Of a DNA stretch of 64,000 bases, positions 1-24,426 are shown piece after piece. The notes under the pieces were generated by a model. That model saw nothing but the letters and a program-made list of their open reading frames with translations. It did not search any database and was not told where the DNA came from. The translations under genes were made by a program, and so were the position numbers. Position 1 is the stretch's first letter. Every line of letters begins with the position of its first letter. The stretch is from NCBI GenBank assembly GCA_021014325.1, contig CM037460.1, forward strand, positions 26,636,544 through 26,700,543, written 5' to 3'. The DNA comes from Plazaster borealis. Lineage: Eukaryota > Echinodermata > Asteroidea > Forcipulatida > Labidiasteridae.

Positions 1-470
1 AGATTGCTCATGAGGAAAACAATCTCCCAAGTAGGTAACTAAGTACAATGTAGATGGTTAATGAGGTAAACAAGGTCCTAGGTACATGTAGGTAAGAGGT
101 ATGTTGTAGATTGCTAATGAGGTAAACAATGTCCCAGGTAGGTAACGAGGTACATGTAGATTGCTAATTAGGAAAACAATCTCCCAAGTAGGTAACTAAG
201 TACATTGTAGATGGTTAATGAGGTAAACAAGGTCCCAGGTACATGTAGGTAAGAGGTATGTTGTAGATTGCTAATGAGGTAAACAATGTCCCAGGTAGGT
301 AACGAGGTACATGTAGATTGCTCATGAGGAAAACAATCTCCCCAGTAGGTAACTAAGTACATTGTAGATGGTTAATGAGGAAAACAAGGTCCCAGGTACA
401 TGTAGGTAAGAGGTATGTTGTAGATTGCTAACGATGTAAACAATGTCCTAGGTAGGTAACGAGGTACGTT
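1..470. repeat. 157-bp tandem repeat in an ANKRD11/12-like intron
   Basis: About three copies of a 157-bp unit; the block starting AGATTGCT recurs at 1, 158 and 315. Each unit is built from three diverged sub-repeats of about 50 bp containing GTAGATTGCT or GTAGATGGTT followed by GGTAAC or GGTAAACAA. The array runs off the left edge of the window. Confidence 0.85.
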
Positions 471-12959
<12,489 letters not shown>

Positions 12960-13427
12960 CATCTCAGGGAGGATCCCCCACTCCTCCCTCCTTTACAAGA
13001 TTCCCTTTTAGTTGAAGTTTTTTAATTATGTCAAGTTTTGAGACCGTCTTGAGACGGTTTTGGCTGTTCGGGTCCCAGAGGTTTTGGTGGTGGAAGCAGA
13101 AGGGTTAGCGTGAAGGAACGTGTGAATATGGACTGATTGGTGGGGCTTGGTCTGAACCTCTCACCCCTCAATCATCTCCAGTGCGGACTGAAGAAAAAAA
13201 AGGAGTAAATACATTAAGATACAAAGAACTTATGAGGATTTTATCCGATGTTTTCATCGTTTATTTGATCAGTTGCAAGTTAACGGTTTATTCAAACCAG
13301 ATAGTGAAGGTTGGCAGGGAACAGTGGACCTTGGACTCGGGATGAGTGGCTCCTCCAATTCTGAATTGGGCATTTGATTTTTAAACGGGCTCTTGTGGTC
13401 CTGTAGTCGAGTGAATGACGTATCTCC

Positions 13428-13624
13428 TGGGCCCAATTTCATAGAGCGGCTTAAGCAGAAAATGTTGCTTAACAATTGTCTGCTAAGCAGAAATGAGCAG
13501 GATACCAGTCACAAATTGTACATGTGACATAGTAGTTTGGCTGGTAACCTTATTCTTGTAAGCATAATTTTGTTGTGCTTAGCTACTTTTTGTGCTTAAG
13601 CAGCTCTATGTAATTGGGCCCAGA
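13428..13624. mobile_element. Foldback MITE, family 3, near-complete
   Basis: TGGGCCCAATTTCATAGAGC at the left is mirrored by TGTAATTGGGCCCAG at the right. The arms also share GCTTAAGCAGAAAATGTTGC-type sequence. Confidence 0.8.
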
Positions 13625-14889
13625 CCATGTTTTGATTGGGTTGGTTATTGATTCCAACTTGGGGAAATTGTTGTCCAGTGATGAATGATAGGTAACGGTC
13701 GGTTGTCGTTACTCGTTTTTATTGTTTCTTATCTGAAAAAGGATAAACTAAACATTTGAAGAAAATATTGTTAAGAAAAAAATGTTACTGTATTATCAGT
13801 GGTACCGTGTACATATATAAATGTTGTTTGTAATTACAAAATGAAAATTTACACTTGTACAGAGAGAGTCATTAACAAAAAATTGATTGATTTTTTTTCT
13901 AGCAAATCTGGAAAGTCAGTTTTGACACCGATTTGTTACTTATCAAAAAATGAGAAAAACCTCAGACGGAACTTTCACAAGGTTCTGAGGATTTACTGGC
14001 AAACTTCTCTGTTTTGGTTTGACCAGAAAAACTAACTGAATCAGTACAGATAGAAATGTTATTGTTACACAACATTTTGGCCCAGAATGGGTTTGTTTTC
14101 ACAAGTGTTGTGATTAAAAATCTTGGTTAGTCATGGGAATTACTCTGTTTATTTGGGGGGATGTTTGAATAATTATTTTGAGTTTAACAAACGATTGTTC
14201 TGTATTTGGCATACTTTGGTTTGATGGTTTCACATAGTTTTGATGGGTTTGTTTTTATTTTTGACAAAGTCTGTATGAGATACTTAAAATGAAATTATCG
14301 TTGACCTGTTTAATGTTAACAGTTTAGGTTGAATAACTAGTTAATTGTTGACTAGTAACTCGGGTTTTGGCTAGGTTAACTAGTTATTTAACTAACTAGT
14401 ATAAACATTGTCCACAATTAATGTTCCAGTGTAGATAATTTACTAATTAACAGTAAGTCCATAATTGTTCATTAAGATAAACCCCTGTTCCCATAGCCCC
14501 ACGCACAATAGCATAGGTACATGTAGTGTGTGTTATGACGTGGGATTATGACAAATTCTTCTGCAAACAATATCACATCCTTCTTAAACTGTGGGTTCCT
14601 TAATGTGCTTTGGGAGGTAAAACTACAACTGACTTTGACTCCAAACCAAACAATTTTATGTCATTACTAAAAAATAAAAACACTTGTGGAAGCTTTGTGT
14701 TGAGAACAAACTTATGATTGTTATCCTAAGAAGGGTTGGTGTACTTTTATTTCCATTGTGACTTTACTGTTCAAAGAAGATTCCTTACAACACTCTGCGA
14801 TCAAATTGGCTTCACAACATTTTTAGCCTGTCAGTTATTTTAGATGTATGCAAGAACATTAATAATTTTTGGTTGAACAATGAAAAATT

Positions 14890-14975
14890 GACTAGAGTTG
14901 GACTTGAACTTGCTACCTCCGGATTAACGTGCCGGCGTTCTACTAACTGAGCTATGTAGCCCTCATGTTGGCGGT
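14890..14975 (-). mobile_element. tRNA-like SINE (family B), inverted
   Basis: Read on the minus strand it has an A box (TAGCTCAGTTAGTAG), an anticodon-arm-like segment (CACGTTAATCCGGAGG) and a B box (AGTTCAAGTCC). No acceptor stem pairs, so it is not a tRNA gene. Confidence 0.75.
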
Positions 14976-15411
14976 CTCCCTTTTATGCCAATATCTTTGT
15001 TCTTGTTCAAAAACATTTATACAAGTAAAGGAACTTTTGGAAATGGTCATTTTTCGATGAACGGTTATTTGAAAGTGAGAAAGTTGAAATGTTCATAACA
15101 CTTTCATCCTCATCCCTGCAATTTGAAAGTGAAGTCATAAAAGGAAATTAAAAACTTAAACATCAGGATGCACATGCTGCAGTGAAAATCCCAAATCAAA
15201 CTTGTTCGCATTTCCTTTTGATTGTTGCACCTGTTCTTGAGTTTTGTGCACGTTCGCCGACATTTACTGTTGACATTTTACTGTTATTGTTTAATTAAAA
15301 GAATGACTAAACTCTCTGGATTGTAGAAGGGTTGTTTACTTGACCTCAGTTTTTGAAGATTTGTTACTCCCCTCTTGACTAGTGAGCTGTGATATCATTT
15401 ACCAATGTGTC

Positions 15412-15755
15412 TGTCATGTATCGTGATGTCGTTCAGACCATGCAACTTTTCAGCTGTCACGTTTCATGATGTCATTCAGACCGTGCAACTTTTCAGCTGT
15501 CATGTATCGTGATGTCGTTCAGACCATGCAACATTTCAGCTGTCATGTATCGTGATGTCGTTCAGACCATGCAACTTTTCAGCTGGCATGTATCGTGATG
15601 TCGTTCAGACCATGCAACTTTTCAGCTGTCATGTATCATGATGTCGTTCAGACCATGCAACTTTTCAGCTGTCATGTTTCGTGATGTCGTTCAGACCGTG
15701 CAACTTTTCAGCTGTCATATATCGTGATGTCGTTCAGACCATGCAACTTTTCAGC
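15412..15755. repeat. 43-bp minisatellite, 8 copies
   Basis: Eight consecutive 43-bp units fit the interval exactly (8 x 43 = 344). Each begins TGTCATGTATCGTGATGTCG and ends CAACTTTTCAGC. Copies differ at only a few sites (CATGC/CCGTGC, TATCG/TTTCG). The array lies 2.5 kb past the ANKRD11/12 stop codon. Confidence 0.93.
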
Positions 15756-16514
15756 TGATTTCCCTCGTCCTTTGGTTTCTCAGCTGTGCCATTGAAAATT
15801 TAAAAAACATTACATACTCTTTCTGTGCCTGGAATTTTCCTCTTTGTTTTTTGACAAACTGCAGTTGCATGCCTGGTCAGTTGAAAATGGTTAAATTCAC
15901 GTCATCATTATTATTTTGTTGTGTGTCTTTACAATCCTTCACAATCCTGCATCAAATTGCAGTGCACGATACGTTAAGCCGATTTTTGTATGGCAATTTT
16001 ACAAAATAAGTCTGCAGTTGTCCGAATGTAAAAGGTCGCTAATCCATGAAAATTTTAGATTATCGGGTACCAGACATTAACATGCCACCGTTCATTTTGG
16101 CTAAAGCACAGTTCAACTCTTCCGAATTGTTCGTTGCGAATTTGTGACGTCAAATTTCACATCGCATTCGCATTCGCAGGAAGTATGAACGGGGCTTAAG
16201 AAAGGTGAGAATTACCTTTGCCCTCCTTTTATAGGATCTTATAGAAGAAGAAAAATCACTTCTCCATAAAAATGTTTTATTTGAAACACTGCCGTAATGT
16301 TCTGCTGTGATACACGCCGATTATTGACAAATATGTGATTATCCTAAAACCTTTTCCATATTTACTGTTGATGGGAGAGTGCACCACCTCGTTTGTTTGC
16401 TTAAAGTTAACGCCTCAAAAGAAATATATTTGCAACCGATATTGTCAATATAGTTTGGATAACAACTTTTTCGATATTATCAATTTGTCATCAGTCAAAA
16501 AAGCAAGATGAAAG

Positions 16515-16885
16515 CATGTCGTGGCCGAGCGGTCTAGTTCACCGGACCCAAGCTTTGGTGTTGTCAGCAGCAGAGTGTGGGTTCGAATCCCGGTCATGAC
16601 ACTTGTGCCCTTGAGCAAGGCACTTAACCATATTTGCTTCATAAAAAGTGGGGAAGGTAGTGCATTCTGCGCTACCAGCCAGGCTCCTAGTGGATGATAC
16701 CCATGCCTACTTCCTTACGGACTGTGAAGGGGTTAACCCTGTTTCAGCCCCAGGAGTAGGTGGCAACGTGCCCCTGGTGACAGTTGATTTGGGTCAATAG
16801 CACAAATCAGTTAAGTGTAGCCCTCACCTTGAAGTGGCCGTCTGGCCTTGTGATGTTAGGCAATATCTCATTTTTAAAAAAATTA
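16515..16885 (+). mobile_element. SINE family A with long body, full length
   Basis: The head GTCGTGGCCGAGCGGTCTAG and a B box GGTTCGAATCC are followed by GAGCAAGGCACTTAACCAT, then the body that occurs alone at 8755-8965, and an A-rich tail. It shows that the 8.8-kb fragment is a headless SINE. Confidence 0.85.
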
Positions 16886-17338
16886 AAAAACTCACAACTA
16901 ATAAAGTTTTCTTTGGGAGGATTGGAATCTTTTACAAGTCCAGGACTATGTGAGCATTCAAAGCACTCAGTTACTTATTGAAATTGTTATCAATATTGCA
17001 CCTTAAATTTACTACCATCATAAAATCACTTTGTCTCAATCAAGCGATTTGAAATGGTCCTGTGATTGTTGGATTATTCCCAATCGATAAAATCCATAAG
17101 TACGATTCAGACGTTTTTATCAAATTTGTTTTCCCTGTGATTTTCCTTCACTTATTCGCTGTGCAATTGTACATGTTTTTTCCGATTACGCTTTTCCTAA
17201 ACCACAGTTTTGTTTCGTTTCAACCTTTCCTGCTCAATTTCTTGGGTGTGTGTTGTCATCTTTGTCTAGTGTTAATATTTACCAACAACAATGTTATTGC
17301 ACAAAAATAACCAAATGTTTAAAATGAAAGTTTATGAA

Positions 17339-17344
17339 AATAAA
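17339..17344 (+). terminator. Candidate poly(A) signal of the ANKRD11/12-like gene
   Basis: AATAAA is followed within 15-40 bases by a G/T-rich stretch (TGTTGCTGTTATTTGGTGTG), the usual arrangement of a cleavage site. An alternative AATAAA lies near 17469. Confidence 0.5.
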
Positions 17345-17517
17345 AAACCTGTACTGTTGCTGTTATTTGGTGTGATTTAAAGAAAAAATATTATTGTACA
17401 GAAAAGTAATGTCGAGTCAGAATCCCTACTGCCAAGGTGTAGAGAATTAAAAAATGCGATTAACATCAAATAAAAACTTGTGTCATATTTGTTTATTTTT
17501 GGTCAGGTTATCTGTCC

Positions 17518-17669
17518 AGGGGCCGATTTCACAAAGAGATAAGACTAGTCTTATCTGAAGTTAGGACCAGTAACTGGTCTTAACTTAAGACTACATGTAG
17601 TTCTAACTCTTAGCATTGCCTAGGACTAGTCCTAAGTTTGGAAGAGTTTTGTGAAATCGACCCCAGGCC
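17518..17669. mobile_element. Palindromic MITE, family 4 (CGATTTCAC ends)
   Basis: GGGGCCGATTTCACAAAGAG is mirrored by TTTTGTGAAATCGACCCC, with inverted internal blocks around CTTAGCATTGCCTAGGACTA. It is related to the perfect palindrome at 29785-29916. Confidence 0.75.
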
Positions 17670-18114
17670 TGTGATGTGTCAATATTTTTGCCGAGTTCAG
17701 GATTTTCACTGACCTCCATTTTCTTGGAAGAAGCGAACTCTCCATTCCAGAGAGGGGAGAATCTTGTTATGACCAGCCTCTAAATTTGTTATTGAGGTGA
17801 AGTAGAGTGTAAATCTCAAAAATGTGAAATTCTGTTTATTTTGAACTTCATCTCTGGACCAGTTGGATCCTGTTATTGAGGCGGAACCGATCTGAAACTG
17901 TTTTTGCACTTTATAAATCTCTCTTTTATTATTATCTGATTTTGAGAGGTTTTTGGGGTCATATTTGTACAAATACACTCCTGTTTGTTTGAGTTGTGCG
18001 GGTATTTTTCACAAGACAGATTTTCATATGCCTACTTTAGTCTTGGGCTGTCAGAGCAACAGGCATCAGACTGAAGGCCAAGTAACACAAGGTAATTTAC
18101 TGGCAACCAGTTGA
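17670..18114 (+). other. Unassigned intergenic sequence
   Basis: No gene or element is recognised except a fragment of family-5 MITE sequence (CAAGTAACACAAGGTAATTT near 18080). Confidence 0.4.
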
Positions 18115-18493
18115 AAGGCAGTGGACACTATTGGTAATTACTCAAAATAATTATTGGCATAAAACCTAACTTGGTAACGAGTAATGGGGAGCTGTTGATA
18201 GTATAAAACATTGTGAGAAACGGCTCCCTCTGAAGTAACGTAGTTTTCGAGAAACAAGTAATTTTCCACGAATTTGATTTCGAGACCTAGGAATTAGATT
18301 TTGAGGTCTCGAAATCAAGCATCTGAAAGCACACAACTTCGTGTGACAAGGGTGTTTTTTCTTGCATTATTATCTCGCAACTTCGACGACCAATTGAGCT
18401 CAAATTTTCACAAGTTTGTTATTTTATGCATATGTTGAGATACACCAAGTGAGAAAACTGGTCTTTGACAATTACCAATAGTGTCCAGTGTCT
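18115..18493. mobile_element. TTAA MITE, family 1 (older subfamily)
   Basis: AAGGCAGTGGACACTATTGG opens it and ATAGTGTCCAGTGTCTTTAA closes it. The central hairpin here is GATTTCGAGACCT...AGGTCTCGAAATC rather than the ACTTCTTGCAAGAAGT of other copies, marking a subfamily. Confidence 0.8.
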
Positions 18494-18499
18494 TTAAGC

Positions 18500-18825
18500 A
18501 ATCTCCAAAAAGAAAAGGCATTCACATTTGAAAGTGGTCCTGCACCATGCACTGCAGTTGATTTCCTCCAAGTTGCCTGGAAAAGTTGCTCCCTGTGACA
18601 AGGCCCTAGGGCCCAAGTCACACAAAGCAATTTACAGGCAACCAGTTCCAAGCAATCTCCATGAAGAAAAGGCGTTAATATTTCAATGTTCACATATTTT
18701 TCTTGGGGATCGTAAGACTGTTTGAAAAATTACTCGTGTGCTACCAATGTGTTCCTGAAGCATGCACTGCAGTCGGTTGGCTCCAAGTTGCCTGTAAAAG
18801 TTGCCTCGTGTGACAGGGCCCTTAT
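18500..18825. mobile_element. Family-5 MITE cluster (CACACGAGGCAA type)
   Basis: Two inverted or adjacent units share GCATGCACTGCAGT, CCAAGTTGCCTG and GTGTGACAGGGCCCTTA. Similar units occur at 59.9-60.1 kb and 62.25-62.41 kb. Confidence 0.65.
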
Positions 18826-19042
18826 AAGACACAACGCTCCTTGAAGACAGAATCCAATGGTTACTTTTGATCACTACATACTCACTGCCCATCACCTTGT
18901 TGAGCTTGAATGCTCTGGTAGTTCCTTCTTTCTTCTTTTTGTCATGGTGCCTGGTTTCCAAAGCTTAACAGAGTTCAATGAGCCTTATGCACAAGCGCTA
19001 CCTTGAAAATATACCGCAATGCATGTGGGGAAACTGAGTACA

Positions 19043-19356
19043 GACCTTTCTTTTGTTGATAAACAAAGTGCGCTGGTTGGCATGGCCAGCCGAATGTTAA
19101 CAAAACAATCAATTGTGTTAAAAGAAAATTGTGACCAAATTCAACATTTTCTGTAAAGATTCATGAGCTGAAATACCTCCCATGATTGGTTGATTTGTTT
19201 CCAACGAATTCAACATTATTTTTGAATATTTGTGCGACATTGCTGCAAACTATGGCTATCTGTTTTTGCTTTGCATTTATGGTTTTCCATATTTTTCCAC
19301 CCTCGGTTGGCAAAAACTCGGGCTGTGACATGTCAAAAGAAAGGTCTACAGTTAAA
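19043..19356. mobile_element. MITE with AGACCTTTCTTTTG ends
   Basis: CAGACCTTTCTTTTGTTGAT is mirrored by CAAAAGAAAGGTCTA. An inverted, fairly similar copy lies at 31588-31887, inside another element. Confidence 0.75.
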
Positions 19357-19479
19357 AAAGAAAATCAAGCTGCCAAGATGGACGCCATGCTGTAGTTGTA
19401 CATGTAACTATGCCAGGTTTTGTAGTTGTGCACCGCATTGCTTCAAAATCAGCGCGCCATGATGGTTGCCAGTGTTGCT

Positions 19480-20340
19480 TAGACTTGGAATTCACCCAGA
19501 ATCCTTTGCGCGCTTATTATGCGCAATGGGACATGCATATGGGCTGTTATTTTGATGTTACATTACCATAGACTGAAGGAAAGAACGAAATTGAGTCCGT
19601 GTATTGATGATCATAACGAGATCAGTTTGAGTGTAGTTTTAATAAAGTTCACAATGTGAAAAACAAATTAAGCAGTTACAGAGAATAGAACAATTGAAAT
19701 CAGGTTTCATAATGTACAGCAATAGTTTCAGGAAGCTTGTGTTCGTTCCAGTCCTCCGATTTTTACTACAACTCAGGCTGCTACAACTGAACTCTAAGCC
19801 ACAAGAAAGTAAATTGAGCCTTTCTGGCTAAACTCTGGGCAAGAAATTTGCGTTTTGGCACAATATACTAATACCTGTTAATCACTTATACACACAAATT
19901 TTAGCAAGTGAACTTAAACGATATTTGTGAAAAATCAAACATTTTAACGAACTAGTAAACTTACTATATTCCAATCAATATCCAAAATAATTGCACAGTC
20001 ACCAAAATAGTTACTTTATAACTACATGCACAATGAAAATCATCCCAATTGTTTTGTTTTTGGTTTTTTAACATGCGTAGAAAATGACAATTTTAAACAA
20101 TGGTAACTTCTTATCCATCAACAATATCTTTTGAACTGCTCATTATAATTTGTAAAGTTCTGTTTAATGTTTTCAGATTTCCACCTATCACAGTCTCTCC
20201 TGAAGTTCGGACAGTTAATTTCCTAATTTAAAAACCTTCTTTTGCCAACTTGAAAACAACGCATTATTTAAGTGTAAGGCTCATCTCCGAATTGTACATG
20301 GAATGATAAGACGTATAAATAGTTTTTGATGCATAAAGGC
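19480..20340. repeat. Dispersed repeat R1, copy 1
   Basis: Closely matches 34215-35045 in the same orientation (for example ATTTTGATGTTACATTACCA, AATAAAGTTCACAATGTG, CAATATCTTT, TTGAAAACAACGCATTATTT). It has no ORF of note and is followed in both places by family-2 MITE sequence. Confidence 0.8.
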
Positions 20341-20444
20341 AAGGGTATACCTTCGGTTTGTGGAATCGTTCGATTGTTTTAATTCTATATAAATGTAGAT
20401 ATTTACAATAAAACTAACCTGTGAAAATTTCATTTAAAAAGGTG
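20341..20444. mobile_element. Partial family-2 MITE
   Basis: GGTATACCTTCGGTTTGTGG and ATATAAATGTAGATATTTAC resemble the ends of family 2 in reverse. It is truncated where the 515-bp duplication begins. Confidence 0.5.
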
Positions 20445-21420
20445 GTAGCGTTTTTTAGATATCGCCGAAAATCTGGAGCGGTTATGTCCACGCAGAAAGA
20501 ATAATCCGCAATTTGAATACACAGTCTGAGAACAGTTCTCATATTGAAACATCTTTAAATCCCCTTCTCTAAAACCACTTTCCTTAGAAGCTTAGGTCAA
20601 ATCAACCAAGAATTTCCCTTGACCTCTCAGATTTTTTTCAAATTTTAGGAATCGATTGGGACCCATGAATATTTTTTGCTCTAGGCCTCTTAATTAGAGA
20701 GATACACGCTAATGAACTTTTAACTAATTAGCGATACCTAGTGAATTAAAACGCCAATCAAGAAGTACAGCACCCAGAGCCATTTTGAAGTTTAAAGGGA
20801 CACGTTGCCTTGGATCGGACGAGTTGGTCAACAAAAAAGCATTTGTAACCGTTTGTTGTAAAATGCATATGGTTAGAAAGACGTTATAAAAGTAGAATAC
20901 AATGATCTCTTAAAACAAACCAGTAAAAATTTACCAAGGACTATAAAGTTCAAAGATGAGTAGCGTTTTTTAGATATCGCCGAAAATCTGGAGCGGTTAT
21001 GTCCACGCAGAAAGAATAATCCGTAATTTGAATACACAATCTGAGAACAGTTCTCATATTGAAACATCTTTAAATCCCCTTCTCTAAAACCACTTTCCTT
21101 AGAAGCTTAGGCCAAATCAACCAAGAATTTCCCTTGACCTCTCAGATTTTTTTCAAATTTTAGGAATCGATTGGGACCCATGAATATTTTTTGCTCTAGG
21201 CCTCTTAATTAGAGAGATACATGCTAATGAACTTTTAACTAATTAGCGATACCTAGTGAATTAAAACGCCAATCAAGAAGTACAGCACCCAGAGCCATTT
21301 TGAAGTTTAAAGGGACACGTTGCCTTGGATCGGACGAGTTGGTTAACAAAAAAGCGTTTGTAACCGTTTGTTATAAAATGCATATGGTTAGAAAGGCGTT
21401 ATAAAAGTAGAATACAATGA
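20445..21420. repeat. Recent 515-bp direct tandem duplication
   Basis: The block beginning TAGCGTTTTTTAGATATCGC occurs at 20446 and 20961. The copies are almost identical for about 460 bases (isolated changes such as CACGCTAATG/CATGCTAATG). The unit contains half of a family-2 MITE plus AAAGGGACACGTTGCCTTGG. Confidence 0.9.
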
Positions 21421-22409
21421 TCCACACAAATATGCCTCAAAATTACGTGGTTTTCCTTTTACTTTGTGAACTAACACGGTCGGCCATTTTGTGGAGTCAA
21501 CTTTTTGACTCCACAAAATTGTGTTTCAGAAAACAGTAAAAGCTTGATCGGTTTTCTGTGGTAATTTTAGCAACTGCAAAATTAACAGTAATGCCTTTTT
21601 TTTTAAATCAGGAGCCATTTTATTGCTTATGGCCTTCTGTTACTGGAAAGAGGTACTTTGTGTGCCTGTGCCTTCTCAGGGTTCTCCTGATGCACAAGCT
21701 AGCGTATTTATTTATTTATTTATTTATTTATTTATTCATTCAGGCTTTTAAAAAACATTGCAATACATACACAAGACTTAGAAAAACAATCAGACCAAGA
21801 ATTACGAAAAACAGAGGAAGATGTAGAAATACAAAACAAACAGCAGCCTAGGGATTGCCCAAAAGCGAACCAAATCACTATCTAAAAGAGCAATCCCTGT
21901 AAAAAGAAAAACAATCAAACAAACAGACGGATATAAAAAATACTTGGAATGATCCATCCTTTCATACTAAACATCCTTTGTCCTCACCACTTTACTCCTA
22001 TTGGTTCATAGCCACCAATTGTTTCTGAAATAGAAACTTTGATTGGCTATAATTTTCCCGCTTCTTTCTGGATCCTTCCCTTAATCCCCTTTCCCCTCTC
22101 TTTTTCTATAAATGGATATGTATTTGTTTGTACTTGTTTTATGCCTCTGAAGAAGGTCCGGTCTGGATCGAAAGCTAAGGCCATCTACCCTACTCATTAA
22201 ATACTTGGAATGATTAATATATACACTCTTATTAAATCATTATGTATACTATTATAAAAACATAAATAAAAATTTTAGAAATTTACATAAAATTGAAATG
22301 AAATTTATGTGATTAGATTGAAATGGATACCAGGCCAGAACTGCATGTTCTAGGAGAGGTTATAAGTAACGTAAGCGAAACAGAGAAGGAAATATTTCTA
22401 GAGAGGTCA
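21421..22409. other. Non-coding stretch with TTTA microsatellite
   Basis: TTTA is repeated seven to eight times at about 21706-21735. The block AATTGTGTTTCAGAAAACAG followed by TAAAAG.TTGATCGGTTTTC is shared with 36385-36440, and GGCCTTCTGTTACTGG with 36985. CTGAAGAAGGTCCGGTCTGG near 22146 is repeat-like. No gene is seen. Confidence 0.55.
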
Positions 22410-23420
22410 CTGATAAAAAATATTGAATAACAAAGGAGCTAGAATGGAACCTTGAGGTACCCCAGAGGTAACATTACACCAGTCAGAATATGAGCCCTGG
22501 AAAATAACTCGGAAACTGAAAAAAGATTTAAACCCGTTAAAGAGAGACCCACAGATACCATACTTATGTGATTTACTTCAAAGTTTAATGTGAAGGACCG
22601 TATCGAAGGCCCGAGCCCAGTCAAGAAAGATTGCATCAATCCTGGGGGGGGGGGGGTTGACGTTTGTCAAGACTAGAAGTCCAATCATGATAAATCCTTG
22701 AAATCTGGGTAGAGCATGATCTTCCTGATGGGAGAAAACCATGTTGGACCCTGGACAAGATTCCAAATGTATGTAGATGGGTGGAAAGTCGACGAGAAAT
22801 AATACTTTCAAGGAAGAATAGATGGAAATTGAACGATAATTCTGAATATTAGCACTATTGCCGGGCTTAGGTATGGGGACCACGTTGGCCTCCTTCCACG
22901 CTATCGGGACCTCACCTATCTGTAGAGATAAATTGAAAAGTTTGGCAAGGGTGTGGGAGATGGCCGAAGCAGTGATTTTGAGCATAAAAGAACTGATACC
23001 ATCGGGACCAGATTTGGAGTTCTTCATAGAGACAAGCAACTTTTGAACTTCTCTACTGGATGTGGAGATCCCACTGAGTGGAGTGAGGCCAATGTGTTCA
23101 CCACAGTTGTCTAAAAGTTGCCCGGCAGGGAAATCATTTACAGACTCGGTCTTGCTGAAATGAGATTGAAAATGGCGGTTGAAGGAATTGCAAATAATTT
23201 GAGGATTAGAAGTTACAGAATTATTGATAACAAATGAACGAGCTGCATGAGATGAACGCTTACTGTTAACAAAGGACTAGAATTTACGGGGGTTATTACT
23301 AACATTATGGGCAAGATCAGAAAAATGGGAACAATTTGATTTTTTGACTAAATATTTAAGGTGATAACGACATTGTTTGTACTTCGTTTTGTACTCGTTC
23401 CATTTGTACTCGTTTCCTTG
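22410..23420 (-). pseudogene. LINE reverse-transcriptase fragment (Jockey/CR1-like), degenerate
   Basis: On the minus strand, LVSMKNSKSGPDGISSFMLK is followed by VPIAWKEANVVPIPKPG and NYRSISI, the canonical early RT motifs of non-LTR retrotransposons. FLDWARAFDTV is RT motif A with its catalytic Asp, and SGVPQGSILAP (another frame) is motif B'. Upstream, SFVNSKRSSHAARSFVINNS continues the ORF but a stop codon replaces the usual Trp of KFWSF near 23280. The YADD motif and endonuclease are absent. The element is dead: several frame changes and both ends missing. Confidence 0.88.
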
Positions 23421-23489
23421 ATTTCTAATGGCAAGTTTATACAGTCTTAAAAACATGATTCATTTGAAATGTATTGTGTCGAAATACGT

Positions 23490-24005
23490 GCATTTTAACA
23501 AGTGTGTGCGCAAAGCAGTAACTTTTGGTGAGCCAATCAGCCGCGTTGATTTTCAGTGCTTCCCTTCCAGGGGTTACGAAATCGATACGGCGCGCTGCCC
23601 ATGGTAGCGAAGCTGACTATACAGGGCCCAATTTCAAAGAGCTGCTTAAGCAGAAAATAATGCTTAACAAATTTGCAGGATACCAGACACAGATTGTATA
23701 TGAAAAATGGCATTTTGGCTGGTAACCATATTTTGGTAAGCATAATTTTGTTGTGCTTAGCTACTTTTTGTGCATAAGCAGCTCTATGAAATTGAGCCCT
23801 GGTAGTTAGACAGAAACAGTCTGTTCCCCTGTATGCATTACTAGAGTTGGCCATGTTGAGTACACAGGGAACATGTCAAGATTACAGCACCACAGCAGAA
23901 CTGTTCTTTGATATAAAGTGGTATACACATCACTAGCTTTTGATATGGGATGACTACGGCACTAGTCTGTTTCCTGTACTCCTTGTAGGCTTCTTTGCTG
24001 ACATA
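23490..24005 (-). pseudogene. Third, rearranged scrap of the DUF1295 segmental duplication (copy C)
   Basis: 23811-23920 matches the 3' flank of copies A (37965-38075) and B (25020-25100), for example GTTGAGTACACAGGGAACA. 23957-24000 on the minus strand still reads KEAYKEYRKQTSA, the start of the last DUF1295 exon. The sequence between is deleted. A family-3 MITE lies inside. Confidence 0.7.
23625..23802. mobile_element. Foldback MITE, family 3
   Basis: GGGCCCAATTTCAAAGAGCT is mirrored by AGCTCTATGAAATTGAGCCC. Typical internal arms (GCTTAAGCAGAAAATAATGC) are present. Confidence 0.8.
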
Positions 24006-24062
24006 TAATGTAAAGCGCATTGATATGCTATTGTAAAATGCGCTATATAAGATCTATTCATA
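23996..24062 (+). mobile_element. SINE family A tail fragment
   Basis: GTAAAGCGCATTGATATGCT and TGTAAAATGCGCTATATAAG are the 3' end of family A. The head is absent. Confidence 0.6.
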
Positions 24063-24426
24063 AATACCCCAGACAGTTTCGCTATTCCTATTGGTGGAGA
24101 GCACGTCACGTGGGGGTGTTTAAACGGCTGATAAAGACACAGCTGGAGCTGTTTAAGACCGGCTGGCTTCGGGTGTTGGGCGCGCACGTTCATTTACGCC
24201 AATTTACTTACGTGGAACGCAGTACATAGCTATTAGTATACCCGCACGTAATCTTGTTGTACACGCGCGTACACACAAACCAACGCGCACAAAACAGAAT
24301 TTTACATAAGTTTTTTAAATGTGTACAAACTTCGAAAATTCGTTCGAAATAATTCAAACAGATTGTCACAGATTTTCTATAGGCCTACTTGTAATTTGTT
24401 TTGCTTTTTAACAAAAGGGCATTTAT

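Larger units (their letters stand above)
12960..17350 (+). other. 3' untranslated/flanking region of the ANKRD11/12-like gene
   Basis: AT-rich non-coding stretch interrupted by a MITE, a minisatellite and SINEs that are listed separately. AATAAA occurs at 14673-14678 and, better placed, at 17339-17344. The true 3' end cannot be fixed without transcript data. Confidence 0.5.

Noticed and set aside
22858..23046. Plus-strand ORF
   Set aside because: It is antisense to the LINE reverse-transcriptase motifs, which explain this stretch better.
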